A DNA stretch of 27,285 nucleotides from Terramyces sp. JEL0728. Its lineage: Eukaryota > Chytridiomycota > Chytridiomycetes > Rhizophydiales > Terramycetaceae. The translations under genes and the position numbers were made by a program. Location of the stretch: contig JADIIU010000155.1 of the NCBI GenBank assembly GCA_027603945.1, forward strand, positions 1-27,285. The letters are read 5' to 3'. Shown here in pieces: positions 1 to 9,379 of the stretch. A model generated the notes under the pieces. That model saw only the letters and a program-made list of their open reading frames with translations. It was not told where the DNA came from and did no database searches. How positions within the stretch are numbered: position 1 is the stretch's first letter; every line of letters starts with the position of its first letter.

Positions 1-39
1 TTTAAATTATATTACGAGTGAATGGTTTATTACTGTTGA

Positions 40-155
40 TGAAATACTAAAGTTTCAAGAGATCTATGTGCCAAATGGATTGCTAGTGCTTGGAAAGATA
101 TAAAACGCGAGCCATTGAAATGAGAGACCAATATGGTATAAAATAACAGTGGCGC
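40..155 (+). pseudogene. Decayed pogo/Tc-like DDE transposase fragment
   Basis: Conceptual translation from position 61 gives DLCAKWIASAWKDIKRE, then the frame is lost. A second frame continues with AIEMRDQYGI. The pattern WI..AW.di...I......GI resembles the segment just after the DDE domain of pogo/Tigger-type transposases (known family pattern, recalled, not searched). A plausible upstream piece in another frame reads VDEILKFQE. Frameshifts and stops within 100 bases mean it is not functional. No terminal inverted repeat or complete element is visible because the window starts here. Confidence 0.4.
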
Positions 156-280
156 TCAGCTTAAAAAAGCTAATAATAAATACTTCTCCTTATTATTTTA
201 TTAATAAATAATATTAACTCAATTTAAGAAGCAAAATCACAAGAACCTTTCATACTACCGTCTCACTCAATGAGGATCGA

Positions 281-487
281 TACACCCAAGACGATGATAT
301 TCTTATGCTCCATCGTGCAATACAATATAGAGAAGTTATTTCAGATACTATATATAGACACAAGGATAATGACCTTATCAAATTACTGTTGAACGACAGC
401 GATTGGGACTGCATGAAAGATTTGCTTGCTGTTTTAAAACCTCTTAAAGAAGTTACTTTGTTGAGCTCAAAAAGCAACTCACGATAA
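281..487 (+). pseudogene. hAT-family transposase remnant
   Basis: A short open frame contains ILMLHRAIQYREVI and, about 25 residues later, DWDCMKDLLAVLKPLKEVT. The order 'ML.RA...R..I' then 'W..l.dll.vLkPl.evT' is the classic middle segment of hAT (BED zinc finger-associated) transposases. The frame stops at 485-487. A further possible piece in another frame (ANDYTDLLYNHFNNLFTHL, about 538-594) may be decayed continuation. The fragment is about 70 residues of a family that usually has more than 500, so it is a relic. No flanking 8-bp duplication could be identified. Confidence 0.55.
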
Positions 488-579
488 AAATCTGAACGCG
501 ATTTCTCCTGCTTTTTGGAAAAACGAAAGATCTAAAGGCGAATGACTACACTGATTTGTTGTATAATCATTTCAATAAT

Positions 580-786
580 TTATTCACACATTTGAGAGGA
601 CATAGGGTTGGGCATATCCCACATTTTAACCTTAAAATTACTTTCAGCAAGAATGAAAGTTTGAGCAGAATCATCTTCCTCTAATTCCAGAATTTCAGCC
701 TGAGCTTTCAGTCTGTTCTCTTGTTTTTTGTAAAGGCATTTGTTGTGGTATTTTAATATGAAACAATTAATCTTATAGTCTAATAA
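580..786 (-). pseudogene. Coding-like fragment, unidentified
   Basis: A minus-strand frame is open from 786 down to the stop at 580-582 and reads like a protein C-terminus: a Cys/His-containing start (YHNKCLYKKQ), a charged stretch (AEILELEEDD) and an ending FKVKMWDMPNPMSSQMCE. There is no in-frame ATG in the N-terminal part, and the frame is closed by TGA at 787-789, just beyond the 3' end of the glycine decarboxylase gene. It could be an exon of a broken gene or a transposon-derived C-terminus, since it overlaps the transposon graveyard. I do not recognise the family. Confidence 0.35.
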
Positions 787-803
787 TCAAAACTATGAAT
801 ATA

Positions 804-3800
804 TTAATCTTCATAAGACTCTAAAGGAGGGCAAGAACAAATCAAATTACGATCACCATAAGTGTCGTCCACTCTGCTAACTGTAGGCCAGAATTTGGAT
901 TTATGGCGCAACAAATTCATAGGATATGCTGCTACAGCTCTGCTGTATGGTCTATCCCAGTTATCCGACATCACAACCTGTTGAGTATGTGGAGCCTTGA
1001 CAAGCACATTGTTATCTTTTGGATACTTGCCGTCAGCTACTTCTTGGATTTCCTTGCGGATAGAAATCATTGCATCGCAGAATCTGTCCAGTTCAGCCAG
1101 AGATTCGGATTCAGTTGGCTCAATCATCAAAGTGTTTGCAACTGGAAAAGACATTGTTGGAGAGTGGAAACCATAGTCGTGTAGTCTCTTTGCAATGTCA
1201 ATCGCTTCAATCCCAGAAGTTGCTTGGAATGGATGGCAATCAATAATAAATTCATGTGCGCATTTGCCATGGTTGTTTGTAAACAACACTTTGTAGTGGT
1301 CTTTGAGACGGTACATCATATAGTTGGCATTCAATAACGCCAATTGAGTAGCTTTTTTGAGGCCGTCGTCTCCCATCATTTTCAAATATGCCCACGAAAT
1401 TGGCAGGATGGATGCTGATCCCCATGGTGCAGCCGAAATTGGCCCAATAGCTTTGTCTCCCCCAGAAACTACAACAGGATTTCCCGGCAAGAACGGACCT
1501 AAATGAGCTTTAACTCCAATTGGACCCATACCAGGACCACCACCACCGTGTGGTATACAGAAAGTCTTGTGCAAGTTCAAATGGCAAACATCAGCCCCGA
1601 TTTCAGCAGGTTTACACAACCCCATTTGAGCGTTCAAGTTTGCACCATCCATATATACCTGGCCTCCATGCTCGTGAATAATTTTGCATGCTTCGGTGAT
1701 TCCTTCTTCGAATACACCATAAGTAGATGGGTAGGTAATCATAGTTGCTGCAAGTGTTTTTTCGTACTTTTTTGCCTTTTCCTTTAAATCCTTTAAATCC
1801 AGGTTTCCTAATTCATCACATTTGACTGTAATTACTTTCATTCCGCTCATGACGGCAGAAGCAGGATTAGTGCCGTGGGCAGAAACTGGAATCAAACATA
1901 TATCGCGATGGCCCTCTCCGATCGATTCGAAATAAGCTTTGATGCAGCGTAACCCTGCATATTCACCCTGAGCTCCGGAATTTGGCTGAAGCGAGACGTA
2001 ATCAAATCCGGTAGCTTCTTTAAGAGCGTACTCCAATTCCCTAAACAAGATTTGATATCCCTCTGCTTGGTCTGTCGGTACGAATGGATGAATATTTCCA
2101 AATTCTGGAAAAGTAACTGGAATCATTTCAACGGTAGAGTTGAGTTTCATGGTGCATGAGCCTAGCGGAATCATTGCGTCTGCCAAAGATAAATCCTTCT
2201 TTTGCAAGTGGTAAAGGTATCGAAGCATATCAGTTTCAGAATGATAAGAGTTAAATACTGGATGTTCAAGATATGGTGTAGTCCTAACCAACTTTTGGGG
2301 GAATGCTTTGGCTCCAATCTCTGGAGTAATGTTTGATGCAGTCGCAAGAATATCGATAGTGTTTGTAGAAACATATGGCGCCTGTCCAGTTCCGTGTTGG
2401 AACGATTCAGTAAAGGAGCTAGAGGCAAACAAATTGATCAAATCAACCAAATCCTGTTTAGTGACAGTTTCGTCGAGGGAAACAGCAACGGTATGTTCAT
2501 CTACTTTTCTGACATTGACTTTGTGATCGGCAGCCTTCTTGATCAAATCGTCGGCAGGATATGTTAACTGAATAGTCAATGTATCAAAGAATGAAGTGTT
2601 TGTAACTTTGTGTCCAAGTGAAATCGCACATTCAGCAAGAATGGCAGTCAAATTGTGGATCCTTTGAGCAATAGCTCTAATTCCCTGGAATTAATATAAA
2701 ATACCTGTGGCCCATGGTAAACTGCGTATAAGCCAGCCATGTTTGCCAACAATGCTTGCGCAGTGCAGATATTACTGGTGGCTTTTTCTCTACGAATGTG
2801 CTGTTCTCTTGTTTGTAAAGCCAAACGGTAAGCTGGGTTGCCTTCTGCATCTTTCGATAACCCAATCAAACGGCCAGGCATTCTCCTCTTTAATGCATCC
2901 TTGACTGCAAAAAAGGCGGCATGAGGACCACCATATCCAAGCGGAACACCAAATCTTTGAGAGTTGCCCAGGGCAATATCAGCCCCAAATTCACCTGGTG
3001 GTTTCAACAAAGCCAAGGACATTAGATCAGTAGCACAAGCAACAAGTGCTCCATGCCTGTGGGCTTCAGCGCAGAACTCTTCATAATCATGAACTTGCCC
3101 GTTAACATTTGGATATTGAACTAGTGCACCAACCACATTTCCGCTGTATTTGCTGAAATCAAACTCTTTGAAATCCTGTACTACAACTTGAATTCCAAAT
3201 CCTTCTGCTCTAGTTTGCACACAAGCAATTGTTTGAGGGAAGCAGTTTGAATCTACGAAAAACACATTCTTCTTTTTGTTTGCGGTGGCATAGCACAACA
3301 ACATTGCTTCCCCTGCTGCCGTTCCTTCGTCCAAAAGGGAGGCATTTGCAACATCCAAGCCGGTCAGATTAGTAACCATAGTTTGATAATTTACCAGTGC
3401 TTCAAGTCTGCCCTGTGAGATTTCTGGCTGATATGGAGTGTACAAAGATTAATATATATCTACCTGTGTATACCACCCTGGATTCTCCATTACATTGCGT
3501 AAAATAACTGCAGGAGTGAGGGAAGCTGAATATCCCAGCCCCAAGTATGATTTGAACACCTTGTTCTTGCTGGCAATCTCCTTGATTCTTTCCAATGTTT
3601 CAGATTCGCTCAAGGCTTTACCCAGACGTGTAGGGTTTTTGATATTGATCGCAGGCGGTACAGTTTTAGAAACCAGATCGTCCAAATTAGACACTCCAAC
3701 CACTTTGCACATGCTTTCAATATTTGATTCATTAGGACCTAAATGTCTTCGTTCAAATGTATCAAGTGCGTCGAAAATTGAAGAACGAGCAATCTTTGCA

Positions 3801-3883
3801 GATGCAAACTGGCGTACATTGCGAGGTCTAGAAGCGGCCTTGGATTAAAAAATTGTTACAACTGATAGAGAGCGACGAAGCAT
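804..3883 (-). CDS. GCV2: Glycine dehydrogenase (decarboxylating), P-protein, mitochondrial
   Basis: PLP enzyme of the mitochondrial glycine cleavage system: decarboxylates glycine and passes the aminomethyl group to the H-protein lipoyl arm. Four exons: 3860-3883, 3464-3838, 2705-3442 and 804-2684, giving 1005 residues, the normal length for eukaryotic P-proteins. The N-terminus (MLRRSLSV, then [15 protein letters not shown]) is Arg/Ser-rich and acid-poor like a mitochondrial presequence. Conserved blocks include [52 protein letters not shown] and the PLP-lysine motif [15 protein letters not shown] (Lys about residue 752). Introns: 3839-3859 (21 nt), 3443-3463 (21 nt, ends TG rather than AG) and 2685-2704 (20 nt, GTATTTTATATTAATTCCAG). 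Removing the last one restores [16 protein letters not shown]. The presequence is split after residue 8 by the first intron. Confidence 0.97.
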
Positions 3884-4195
3884 CAAATATTTTTTAGAAA
3901 AAATTAGGTAAGCCAAATCAGCTGAAAAACGAGCGTGAAAAAAGAAATGTGAAAATTTCCATTTCAAGTTTGATGCAGATGCCAAAACAAAAAGAAGAGA
4001 AATTCAGCCGATGCCGAGATTGTTTGTTTAGCTTTTACTGGGATAATAGGGATCATGTTTGAAGCGATTCTTTAATAACGTAATCGACTCCTATATTTAG
4101 GAAGTGTGGTGATTGAATTATTCATCATGTGTTCAATTAATTGCGAATGATATTGGGTTCTTTGTCATTAGGTGATTCATGCTCTATTTGAAGGC
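3884..4195. other. Intergenic, GCV2 upstream region
   Basis: AT-rich sequence upstream of the glycine decarboxylase start. A-rich tracts lie just 5' of its ATG (on the minus strand). No reading frame, RNA gene or clear TATA box could be supported. Confidence 0.5.
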
Positions 4196-4363
4196 TTACT
4201 TTAGCGAGACCACTTTGTAGTTAACCCATATCGAGTGAAGATGCCAGGCAAGGATGGCTGTGATTCCAAAGGTTATTCCCTTCTTTAATCCTTGCAAATG
4301 TTCATATATTAAAAGTCCGGTGATAAATACTGATGGTTGATTTGGTTTCGCAACTAAACACAT
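4196..4363 (-). CDS. Possible small single-pass membrane protein (55 aa)
   Basis: An ATG-initiated frame of 55 residues begins MCLVAKPNQPSV and contains GLKKGITFGITAILAWHLHS, a plausible single membrane helix preceded by basic residues, with a basic tail. The layout (short basic lead, one helix with G/A spacing, then His) loosely resembles very small respiratory-complex subunits such as cytochrome oxidase VIIa/VIc-type proteins, but the similarity is weak and I do not assign it. It lies only 81 nt downstream of the first NDT80-like gene on the same strand, leaving little room for a promoter. A 19-nt GT...AG stretch at the 3' end could be an intron that changes the last residues. It may be spurious. 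Confidence 0.3.
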   Translation of the reverse strand: MCLVAKPNQPSVFITGLLIYEHLQGLKKGITFGITAILAWHLHSIWVNYKVVSLK

Positions 4364-4444
4364 TTTTTTTAGTTGCAAAACAGTAGTCGGCTCAACTTAC
4401 ATAGCCTCTCCAATGATGATTGTGGAATAAATACAATGGTTTAT

Positions 4445-5340
4445 TTACATAAAGAGTGATTCCACTAGTTGGTCAAAGTATAGAGATTCAGCAGATTGGC
4501 CAAGTGGCTCTGTGAATAAATCAATTGAAGATCGTCGAGCAAATGGGTTTGGCATCACTTTTGGTTGTATCATTTGGATGGTATTTGTAGGTTCACTGGA
4601 ATGAGTGCGAAACGAGGAGTGATCAGCGAATAATTCTGGAACGGGAGAAAACTGGTTTGGAACTAGATAGCTGTTTTCAAAATGACACGTAGACAAAGAG
4701 TATCTGGGATTTACATAAGCAAACGGAACTTGCATTGGTATTTCGCAAATAGTGTTTCTCCGGTCTCTAGGATTCCATTTCAAAGTCGATTCGTACGAAT
4801 CATACTGTGACGGTGTAATAGACAGCACGTTCAACTCTTTGCTGATGAATGTGGAATATTGCACAACCGAATCATCAACTCCAACCAATGAAACCGTCAC
4901 TGCTAACTGTAAATGCGAATCACTTCGGGAATTGATTTTCTTTAGTGGTGTGCTCTTACTGAAATACAGTTTTCTTATTGATATCGAGCTGCTTGGTTCG
5001 ACTGGCATGTAGAATGCTCGGACGAGGTTCATTCCGCTGTCGGTTTTCTGTAGTACTTTGATTTTGTTTGTTATATTTGAATCTGTGCATCTGATTTGGA
5101 CCTTGTACAGCATGGTTGGTGCATTATTGTGAAAGACTGGTGTTGCATCGCTTTTGATATTCAGCGATATCTGGAACTGATTTCTTTTGTAGCAATTCCA
5201 GCTGTTGTTTCTGAACCAAATACCTTTGTTTACAGAGACCGTGATTGAGGGTTCAATCCTAAATTATCTATAAAATACCTTTTTTTGTTTTTATCAGTCA
5301 GATTCAAATCTGTGTTTCGCGTTTGCTCGAAAAAGCTCAT
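4445..5340 (-). CDS. NDT80/PhoG-like transcription factor, copy 1
   Basis: Predicted DNA-binding protein of the NDT80/PhoG (p53-like fold) superfamily, 291 residues. Exon 1 is 5279-5340 (62 nt), the intron 5259-5278 (GTATTTTATAGATAATTTAG, 20 nt), exon 2 4445-5258. Spliced, it begins MSFFEQTRNT and has KGIWFRNNSWNCYKRNQFQ at residues 32-50, the family hallmark (G.....W.CYKRN.F). Further on are FSKSTPLKK, SDSHLQLAV and ELNVLSITPSQY, matching the family's F..aT.nNgKrrA...y..l.v and S..l.v.G.sP..Y blocks. The tail is Ser/Pro-rich and ends ESLYFDQLVESLFM. An in-frame ATG lies 12 nt upstream (5352), but it is only 13-20 nt from the TATA box, so the MSFF start is preferred. It is much shorter than yeast Ndt80 (over 600 aa), essentially the DNA-binding domain plus a tail. 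Confidence 0.85.
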
Positions 5341-5364
5341 GTTGATTGGCATTCTCACAGGGTG

Positions 5365-5388
5365 TTTATATACATGCACAGTCACATG
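5365..5388 (-). promoter_or_regulatory. Promoter of NDT80-like copy 1: CATGTGA element and TATA box
   Basis: On the minus strand CATGTGACTG (element at 5382-5388) is followed after 9 nt by TATATAAA (5365-5372), with the ATG 25 nt further on. The same arrangement occurs ahead of copies 2 and 3, which is the main support. Confidence 0.55.
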
Positions 5389-6205
5389 TTTGGCTCCAAC
5401 TTATAAGATTTGCGTTTCACATCACAGAGCGCAAGTCGCGAACCAATTTACCTTTTAATGAATCCGTATAGGCCGGTTTATCTTTGTTTCTACTAATGCG
5501 TGGTAGCAGCCTCTCGAAACCAATGTTATTCTATCTCCATTTTATTTGTAAATTGCGTGTCATGTTTCATGTTCAATCCCTCCCTGAAAACAAACCGAAT
5601 ATGGGCATGCATAATTCAGGCTATGCTATTCCGATTATAGTAGCATCAGCCCGTCTGTTTCCAAATAAACACTTTTTCACCAACTATCCGTCTGCTTTAC
5701 CGGCAATATCCTTCATTTGTCCAAAACACACTTTTCTGGGACTGAATTATCCAACCCTGACCCTGCAACCATAGAAACCAAATAATGAATCTATATGATG
5801 GGCTTACCATTTTTTCAAGGGGCCCTGTTGACATAATGCTAGCCAGAATGTCGTTTGAAAGGTTATTACAACGAAACACTGTTATCTGCGACAGATTTTA
5901 CACCAAATGTTAATCCAGGATATGGCGATCTGAAACCCCACGAAATCTTAGGTCTTTGATCAAACAGATGTATTTCCCAGGCTTAATCAGGTGTTGAAAC
6001 CTATCAATGTCACAACCGTTTCATTTGGTAAACAAATTATACGAGTTGTTCTCATCGTGACGTTAAATGATATCCAAACTTTCAAATATCCTGCAGATTT
6101 TCAAATATATATTTACCAGATGGCAGTGCAGTCCTACCTTCAGTTGGTGTAAATTTAGAAGCCCAATGCTTCGATTAAACCCATTATTTGCAGTTGTAAA
6201 TCAAT
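5389..6205. other. Intergenic between NDT80-like copies 1 and 2
   Basis: About 800 bases with no supportable gene. The open frames here (longest about 96 codons, 5484-5774) have no recognisable motif and no compositional sign of coding. No RNA gene was seen. Confidence 0.5.
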
Positions 6206-6921
6206 TTATTGAGGTTCATATGAAAATGTCGGTAATATATATTCTCCACGCGTAGAATCATAATACTGCAGATCAGGAAAGGTAGGAAATCCAAATTGAG
6301 ACATGAATTCGTCAAGTATAGTTTCGCTAGTTGGCTTATATTCCGGAATACAGTCTGGGTGAGTTAAAGAATCCACAGTGGAACAATTTGTTTCATTTGA
6401 AATCTTTAAAGAGGCAGCTGGAGTAAATACATTCAAGTTTTCACTGGTAAACGTAGCCAGCTTGTACGCTTGATCTTCTTTTCCAATAACCGATATTCTT
6501 GCAACCAAATGGAAGGGGATATTGTATTTCAAAGAATTGGTGGTCCTGCTGATATGGATTTTGGGAATTGTAATTGTGCATGTAGATTCAGCGGTCATAT
6601 AAACTGGCGTAACTGCTTTCATTCCACGATTGGTCTTGCGGTGGATTTGAATATTGCCATCATTAGTGCAAGCTAGCTCAACCTTGTACAGCAAAACAGG
6701 ATGGTTCTTGAAATAAATCGGGCTAGAATCCGTGTCGATTACTACCATTACTTGAAACTGATTTCTTTTGTTGCAATTCCATTTGTTGTCTTCAAACCAG
6801 ATGCCTTTTCTTGGGACCACAGTAATCTTTGGAATCACACTAAATTAATAGAATATTACGAATCACCATTGGCATCTACCAGGTTTAAATCATTGAGCAA
6901 AGTTTGCTTGAAGAATGGCAT
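6206..6921 (-). CDS. NDT80/PhoG-like transcription factor, copy 2 (divergent)
   Basis: 231 residues from exon 1 6860-6921 (62 nt) and exon 2 6206-6839, separated by a 20-nt intron 6840-6859 (GTAATATTCTATTAATTTAG). It starts MPFFKQTLLN and has RKGIWFEDNKWNCNKRNQFQ, so the Tyr of the family signature CYKRN is Asn here. The central block is the most altered of the five: the usual F...TP.nK is IHISRTTNSLKYN, the SD.YFQL strand is replaced, and the LS.TP..Y block has become FTPAASLK. SENLNVF remains. The tail holds SETILDEFMSQFGFPTF, a short acidic/hydrophobic segment. An upstream out-of-frame ATG overlaps the start (ATGCATGCC). It may be a degenerating or specialised paralog; DNA binding cannot be assumed. 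Confidence 0.8.
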
Positions 6922-6943
6922 GCATGGTTCTAATGATATCAAC

Positions 6944-6970
6944 CATTTATAGATTTGTTTCAGTCACATG
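6944..6970 (-). promoter_or_regulatory. Promoter of NDT80-like copy 2: CATGTGA element and TATA box
   Basis: On the minus strand CATGTGACTG (element at 6964-6970) precedes TATAAATG (6944-6951) by 12 nt; the ATG is 23 nt further. The ten bases CATGTGACTG are identical to copy 1 at nearly the same distance from ATG (43-49 nt versus 42-48 nt). Confidence 0.55.
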
Positions 6971-8192
6971 ATTGATTATAAGAATTTGGTATGGAATTGG
7001 CAAAGCGGGTTTCATTATCCATGTACAACGAGAGAATGCGACTGGTCGTTGAGAATAATCGCATAAACTGACCCAGAATAGACAGAGATAGACATCGATA
7101 TAATATGAATTGTACTTTGAGTGCAGATGTCAATCAGACGCAAAATCCTAGTCTGCAATTGAGCCCAACTTTGTATATTTAGATGCCATCGTAAAAGTAT
7201 ACATCTACGTACTATTCATCGTATACAACATGTAATAAACTACCAGTAATCGTTTTGACAGCGTGAATATCTCAAAAGCTCTATGATTCTGCTGGAAATG
7301 AAAAAAGATTTGTTGGGCTCGTTCTTCACTTTTTCAAGGGGCCTCTAGTGAACACATAGTTCATTTGCTGCAACGAGTTTCACCGTGTCTGCACAAGAAT
7401 AATTGGCTTTCAAGAAAAAGATTTGCGAAACCAAAAATACTAGTGTGGAAATGCAAAGCTTTAGAGCACCAAATTCCTCGTACATTCATACTCCAAGATC
7501 CGCATTTCCAACAAGAAATAACGGTACATGTTCATCAAACCCTGAATCTATTCCCCAATATTTTTGACTGTTAATAAAGAGCCTTGCATACTTTTATAAT
7601 TGGGGTACTTTCAATTGCCATGACATCATATCTGCCCCTTCACTCTAGCCAATAACCAACTGTAAAGAGGGAAAAGTACATGGCCAGTGAATGCTAGGTG
7701 CTGCTGTACGTAATCCCCAATTGGTAAACTGCGCACTTTCGAGCCGATGTAAGATATTCATTGGCAGTGCTAATGTTACACCCCAAAAGTAATCTAAAGA
7801 AGTTGAGCCCATCACTATTTGCCACGCCAAGCGAGTGACTCAACAAAAACCATTCGATATAACCACTGTTGAAAAACCAGAATTTGTTTTCGGAAAGATA
7901 TCCTACTTGTGCTCCTCCATATCAATTGTACACTTTGGCCGAATTCTTGTTCGGTGTGAGGCTCACCGTTGCCAACTGCTCAATGCAGGTTCAGGTGCCT
8001 CTACGAGCACACAGATATTGATGAAACACCTGATTTGTAAAATAATCAGTAGATTCCAGTTACAACGAAATTACTACTGTTTGTACGTACAAAGAAATGG
8101 TCCGATACTAATCCGGAAACACACTGGGTTGTGTAATTAACTTTGGACAAAAACTGCATCCACAACACCATTTTGTCACCAGAAAAGCCCAA
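6971..8192. other. Long intergenic region between divergent NDT80-like copies 2 and 3
   Basis: About 1.2 kb between two divergently transcribed paralogs. Open frames of 61-101 codons occur but show no family motif, signal peptide or intron-linked continuation. No tRNA or other RNA gene was recognised. It may hold regulatory sequence for both genes. Confidence 0.5.
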
Positions 8193-8219
8193 CATGTGAT
8201 GTACGAAAAATGTATATAT
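8193..8219 (+). promoter_or_regulatory. Promoter of NDT80-like copy 3: CATGTGA element and TATA box
   Basis: AACATGTGATG (element 8193-8199) is followed after 13 nt by TATATAT (8213-8219), 25-31 nt ahead of the ATG at 8244. It repeats the layout seen upstream of copies 1 and 2 on the other strand. Confidence 0.55.
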
Positions 8220-8243
8220 GGGAGTGCGCTGTAGAGAACCGAA

Positions 8244-9115
8244 ATGAGTTTCTTTACACAGACTCAAGAAATCACCCTGTCCCTCGTTGATATCAACAAC
8301 CACCCGTAATAATTTCTAATCCCAGTGTGATTCCAAATATAACAGTGGTGCCAAAAAAAGGAATCTGGTGTGAGGATAATACATGGAACTGCTACAAACG
8401 AAACCAATTTCAGCTAACTGTCAATATCGATTCTGTTCCCCACTTGTTTTATCACAATACACCAATTGTAAAGTTCAAGATTGACATATCTTGCAGCGAT
8501 GTGTTGGATTCAAAGAAACTATTTGTCCAGCAAAAAACAAAACGCAGAGTCGAACGTGTACAGCCAGTGTTTTTACACTTGGATTCAACAAGCAAGATTA
8601 CTATTCCAAAACTGCAATTCAATAAAAGTACTCCGTCAAACAAGAATAGGAACCTTAGCGATTCGTACTTTCAATTGGTTGTCAACATTTCTGTGGTTGC
8701 AGGTGATGACACTGTGTTTCCACTAACTGCATTTTCAAGCGAAAATTTAAATGTATTGTCTTGTACTCCTTCGCAGTACCGTGTTGAAAAGTATCACAGT
8801 ACCAGGTATTATTCCAGCAATACGTCCAATCTGGCAGGTTGTAAATTTAATGAATTTGCTAGAAATCACTCACCACCTAATAGTGATGCCTATTCTCCCG
8901 CACTAGACTTTTTTGAATCTATTCATAATGCTGCTTCCCCTATTTCTGGCGAGGGCAGTCAGTCGCCAAATTACTCTCTCACACTGGACGGCTCTTCAGA
9001 TAATTCACTTTTAAATTGCAACTCAATTTTTACAAATGAAGGGACGGCAGTAGCGCATATAGACCCTATTGATTCAATGGTATACAATTTCTTACTGGAA
9101 CCATTTTGTAAATAA
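8244..9115 (+). CDS. NDT80/PhoG-like transcription factor, copy 3
   Basis: 283 residues. Exon 1 8244-8305 (62 nt), 20-nt intron 8306-8325 (GTAATAATTTCTAATCCCAG), exon 2 8326-9115. Starts MSFFTQTQEI; KKGIWCEDNTWNCYKRNQFQ occupies residues 31-50. The later blocks are intact: FNKSTPSNKNRNLSDSYFQL and SENLNVLSCTPSQY, agreeing with NDT80/PhoG DNA-binding domain signatures. A linker rich in Ser, Asn and Pro follows, and the protein ends IDSMVYNFLLEPFCK. Together with copies 1 and 2 it forms a divergent trio. The expected role is nuclear sequence-specific DNA binding, by analogy with Ndt80 and vib-1 proteins; the targets are unknown. Confidence 0.87.
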
Positions 9116-9379
9116 AATGTTTAAGTATCCCTTTTAGTACACGCTGGATCCACGGTGAATACTGCCAAGACAACCACTAAACTTACGCTTGCAACCACCT
9201 TGGTATTTCAGGAGCAACCGGACAGAACTGTTGATAGGACTACAAAGCGCATTAAAATTAACAAACACTAGGCAATGTGTAGCCCCACAGTTTCCTTGTG
9301 TTGCCAAAAATGGTTGCAACCGTTCAGCAAAGGAGATATAAACCAAAATGAGAGACAATAAGCGTAGAATAAAAGTTAG

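Noticed and set aside
3428..3463. 36-nt GT-AG intron in GCV2 as an alternative to the 21-nt GT-TG intron
   Set aside because: It preserves the frame but deletes YTPYQ, which is nearly invariant in P-proteins.
903..3848. Several 60-120 codon frames on the plus strand across GCV2
   Set aside because: Shadows of the strongly conserved minus-strand gene.
5484..5774. 96-codon frame in the copy 1/copy 2 intergenic region
   Set aside because: No signal peptide, domain pattern, intron continuation or codon preference like the neighbouring genes.
5811..7343. Shared 14-mer TTTTTCAAGGGGCC at 5811-5824 and 7330-7343, 470 and 410 nt upstream of NDT80-like copies 1 and 2
   Set aside because: A few exact 14-mer pairs are expected by chance in 27 kb on two strands; the flanks do not extend the match.
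9341..9379. Possible extra first exon for the 7TM gene with a 16-nt intron ending TTAG just before the ATG
   Set aside because: It lacks the TAAT/TAAC branch-like motif and is shorter than every supported intron; the ATG at 9380 already starts before helix 1.
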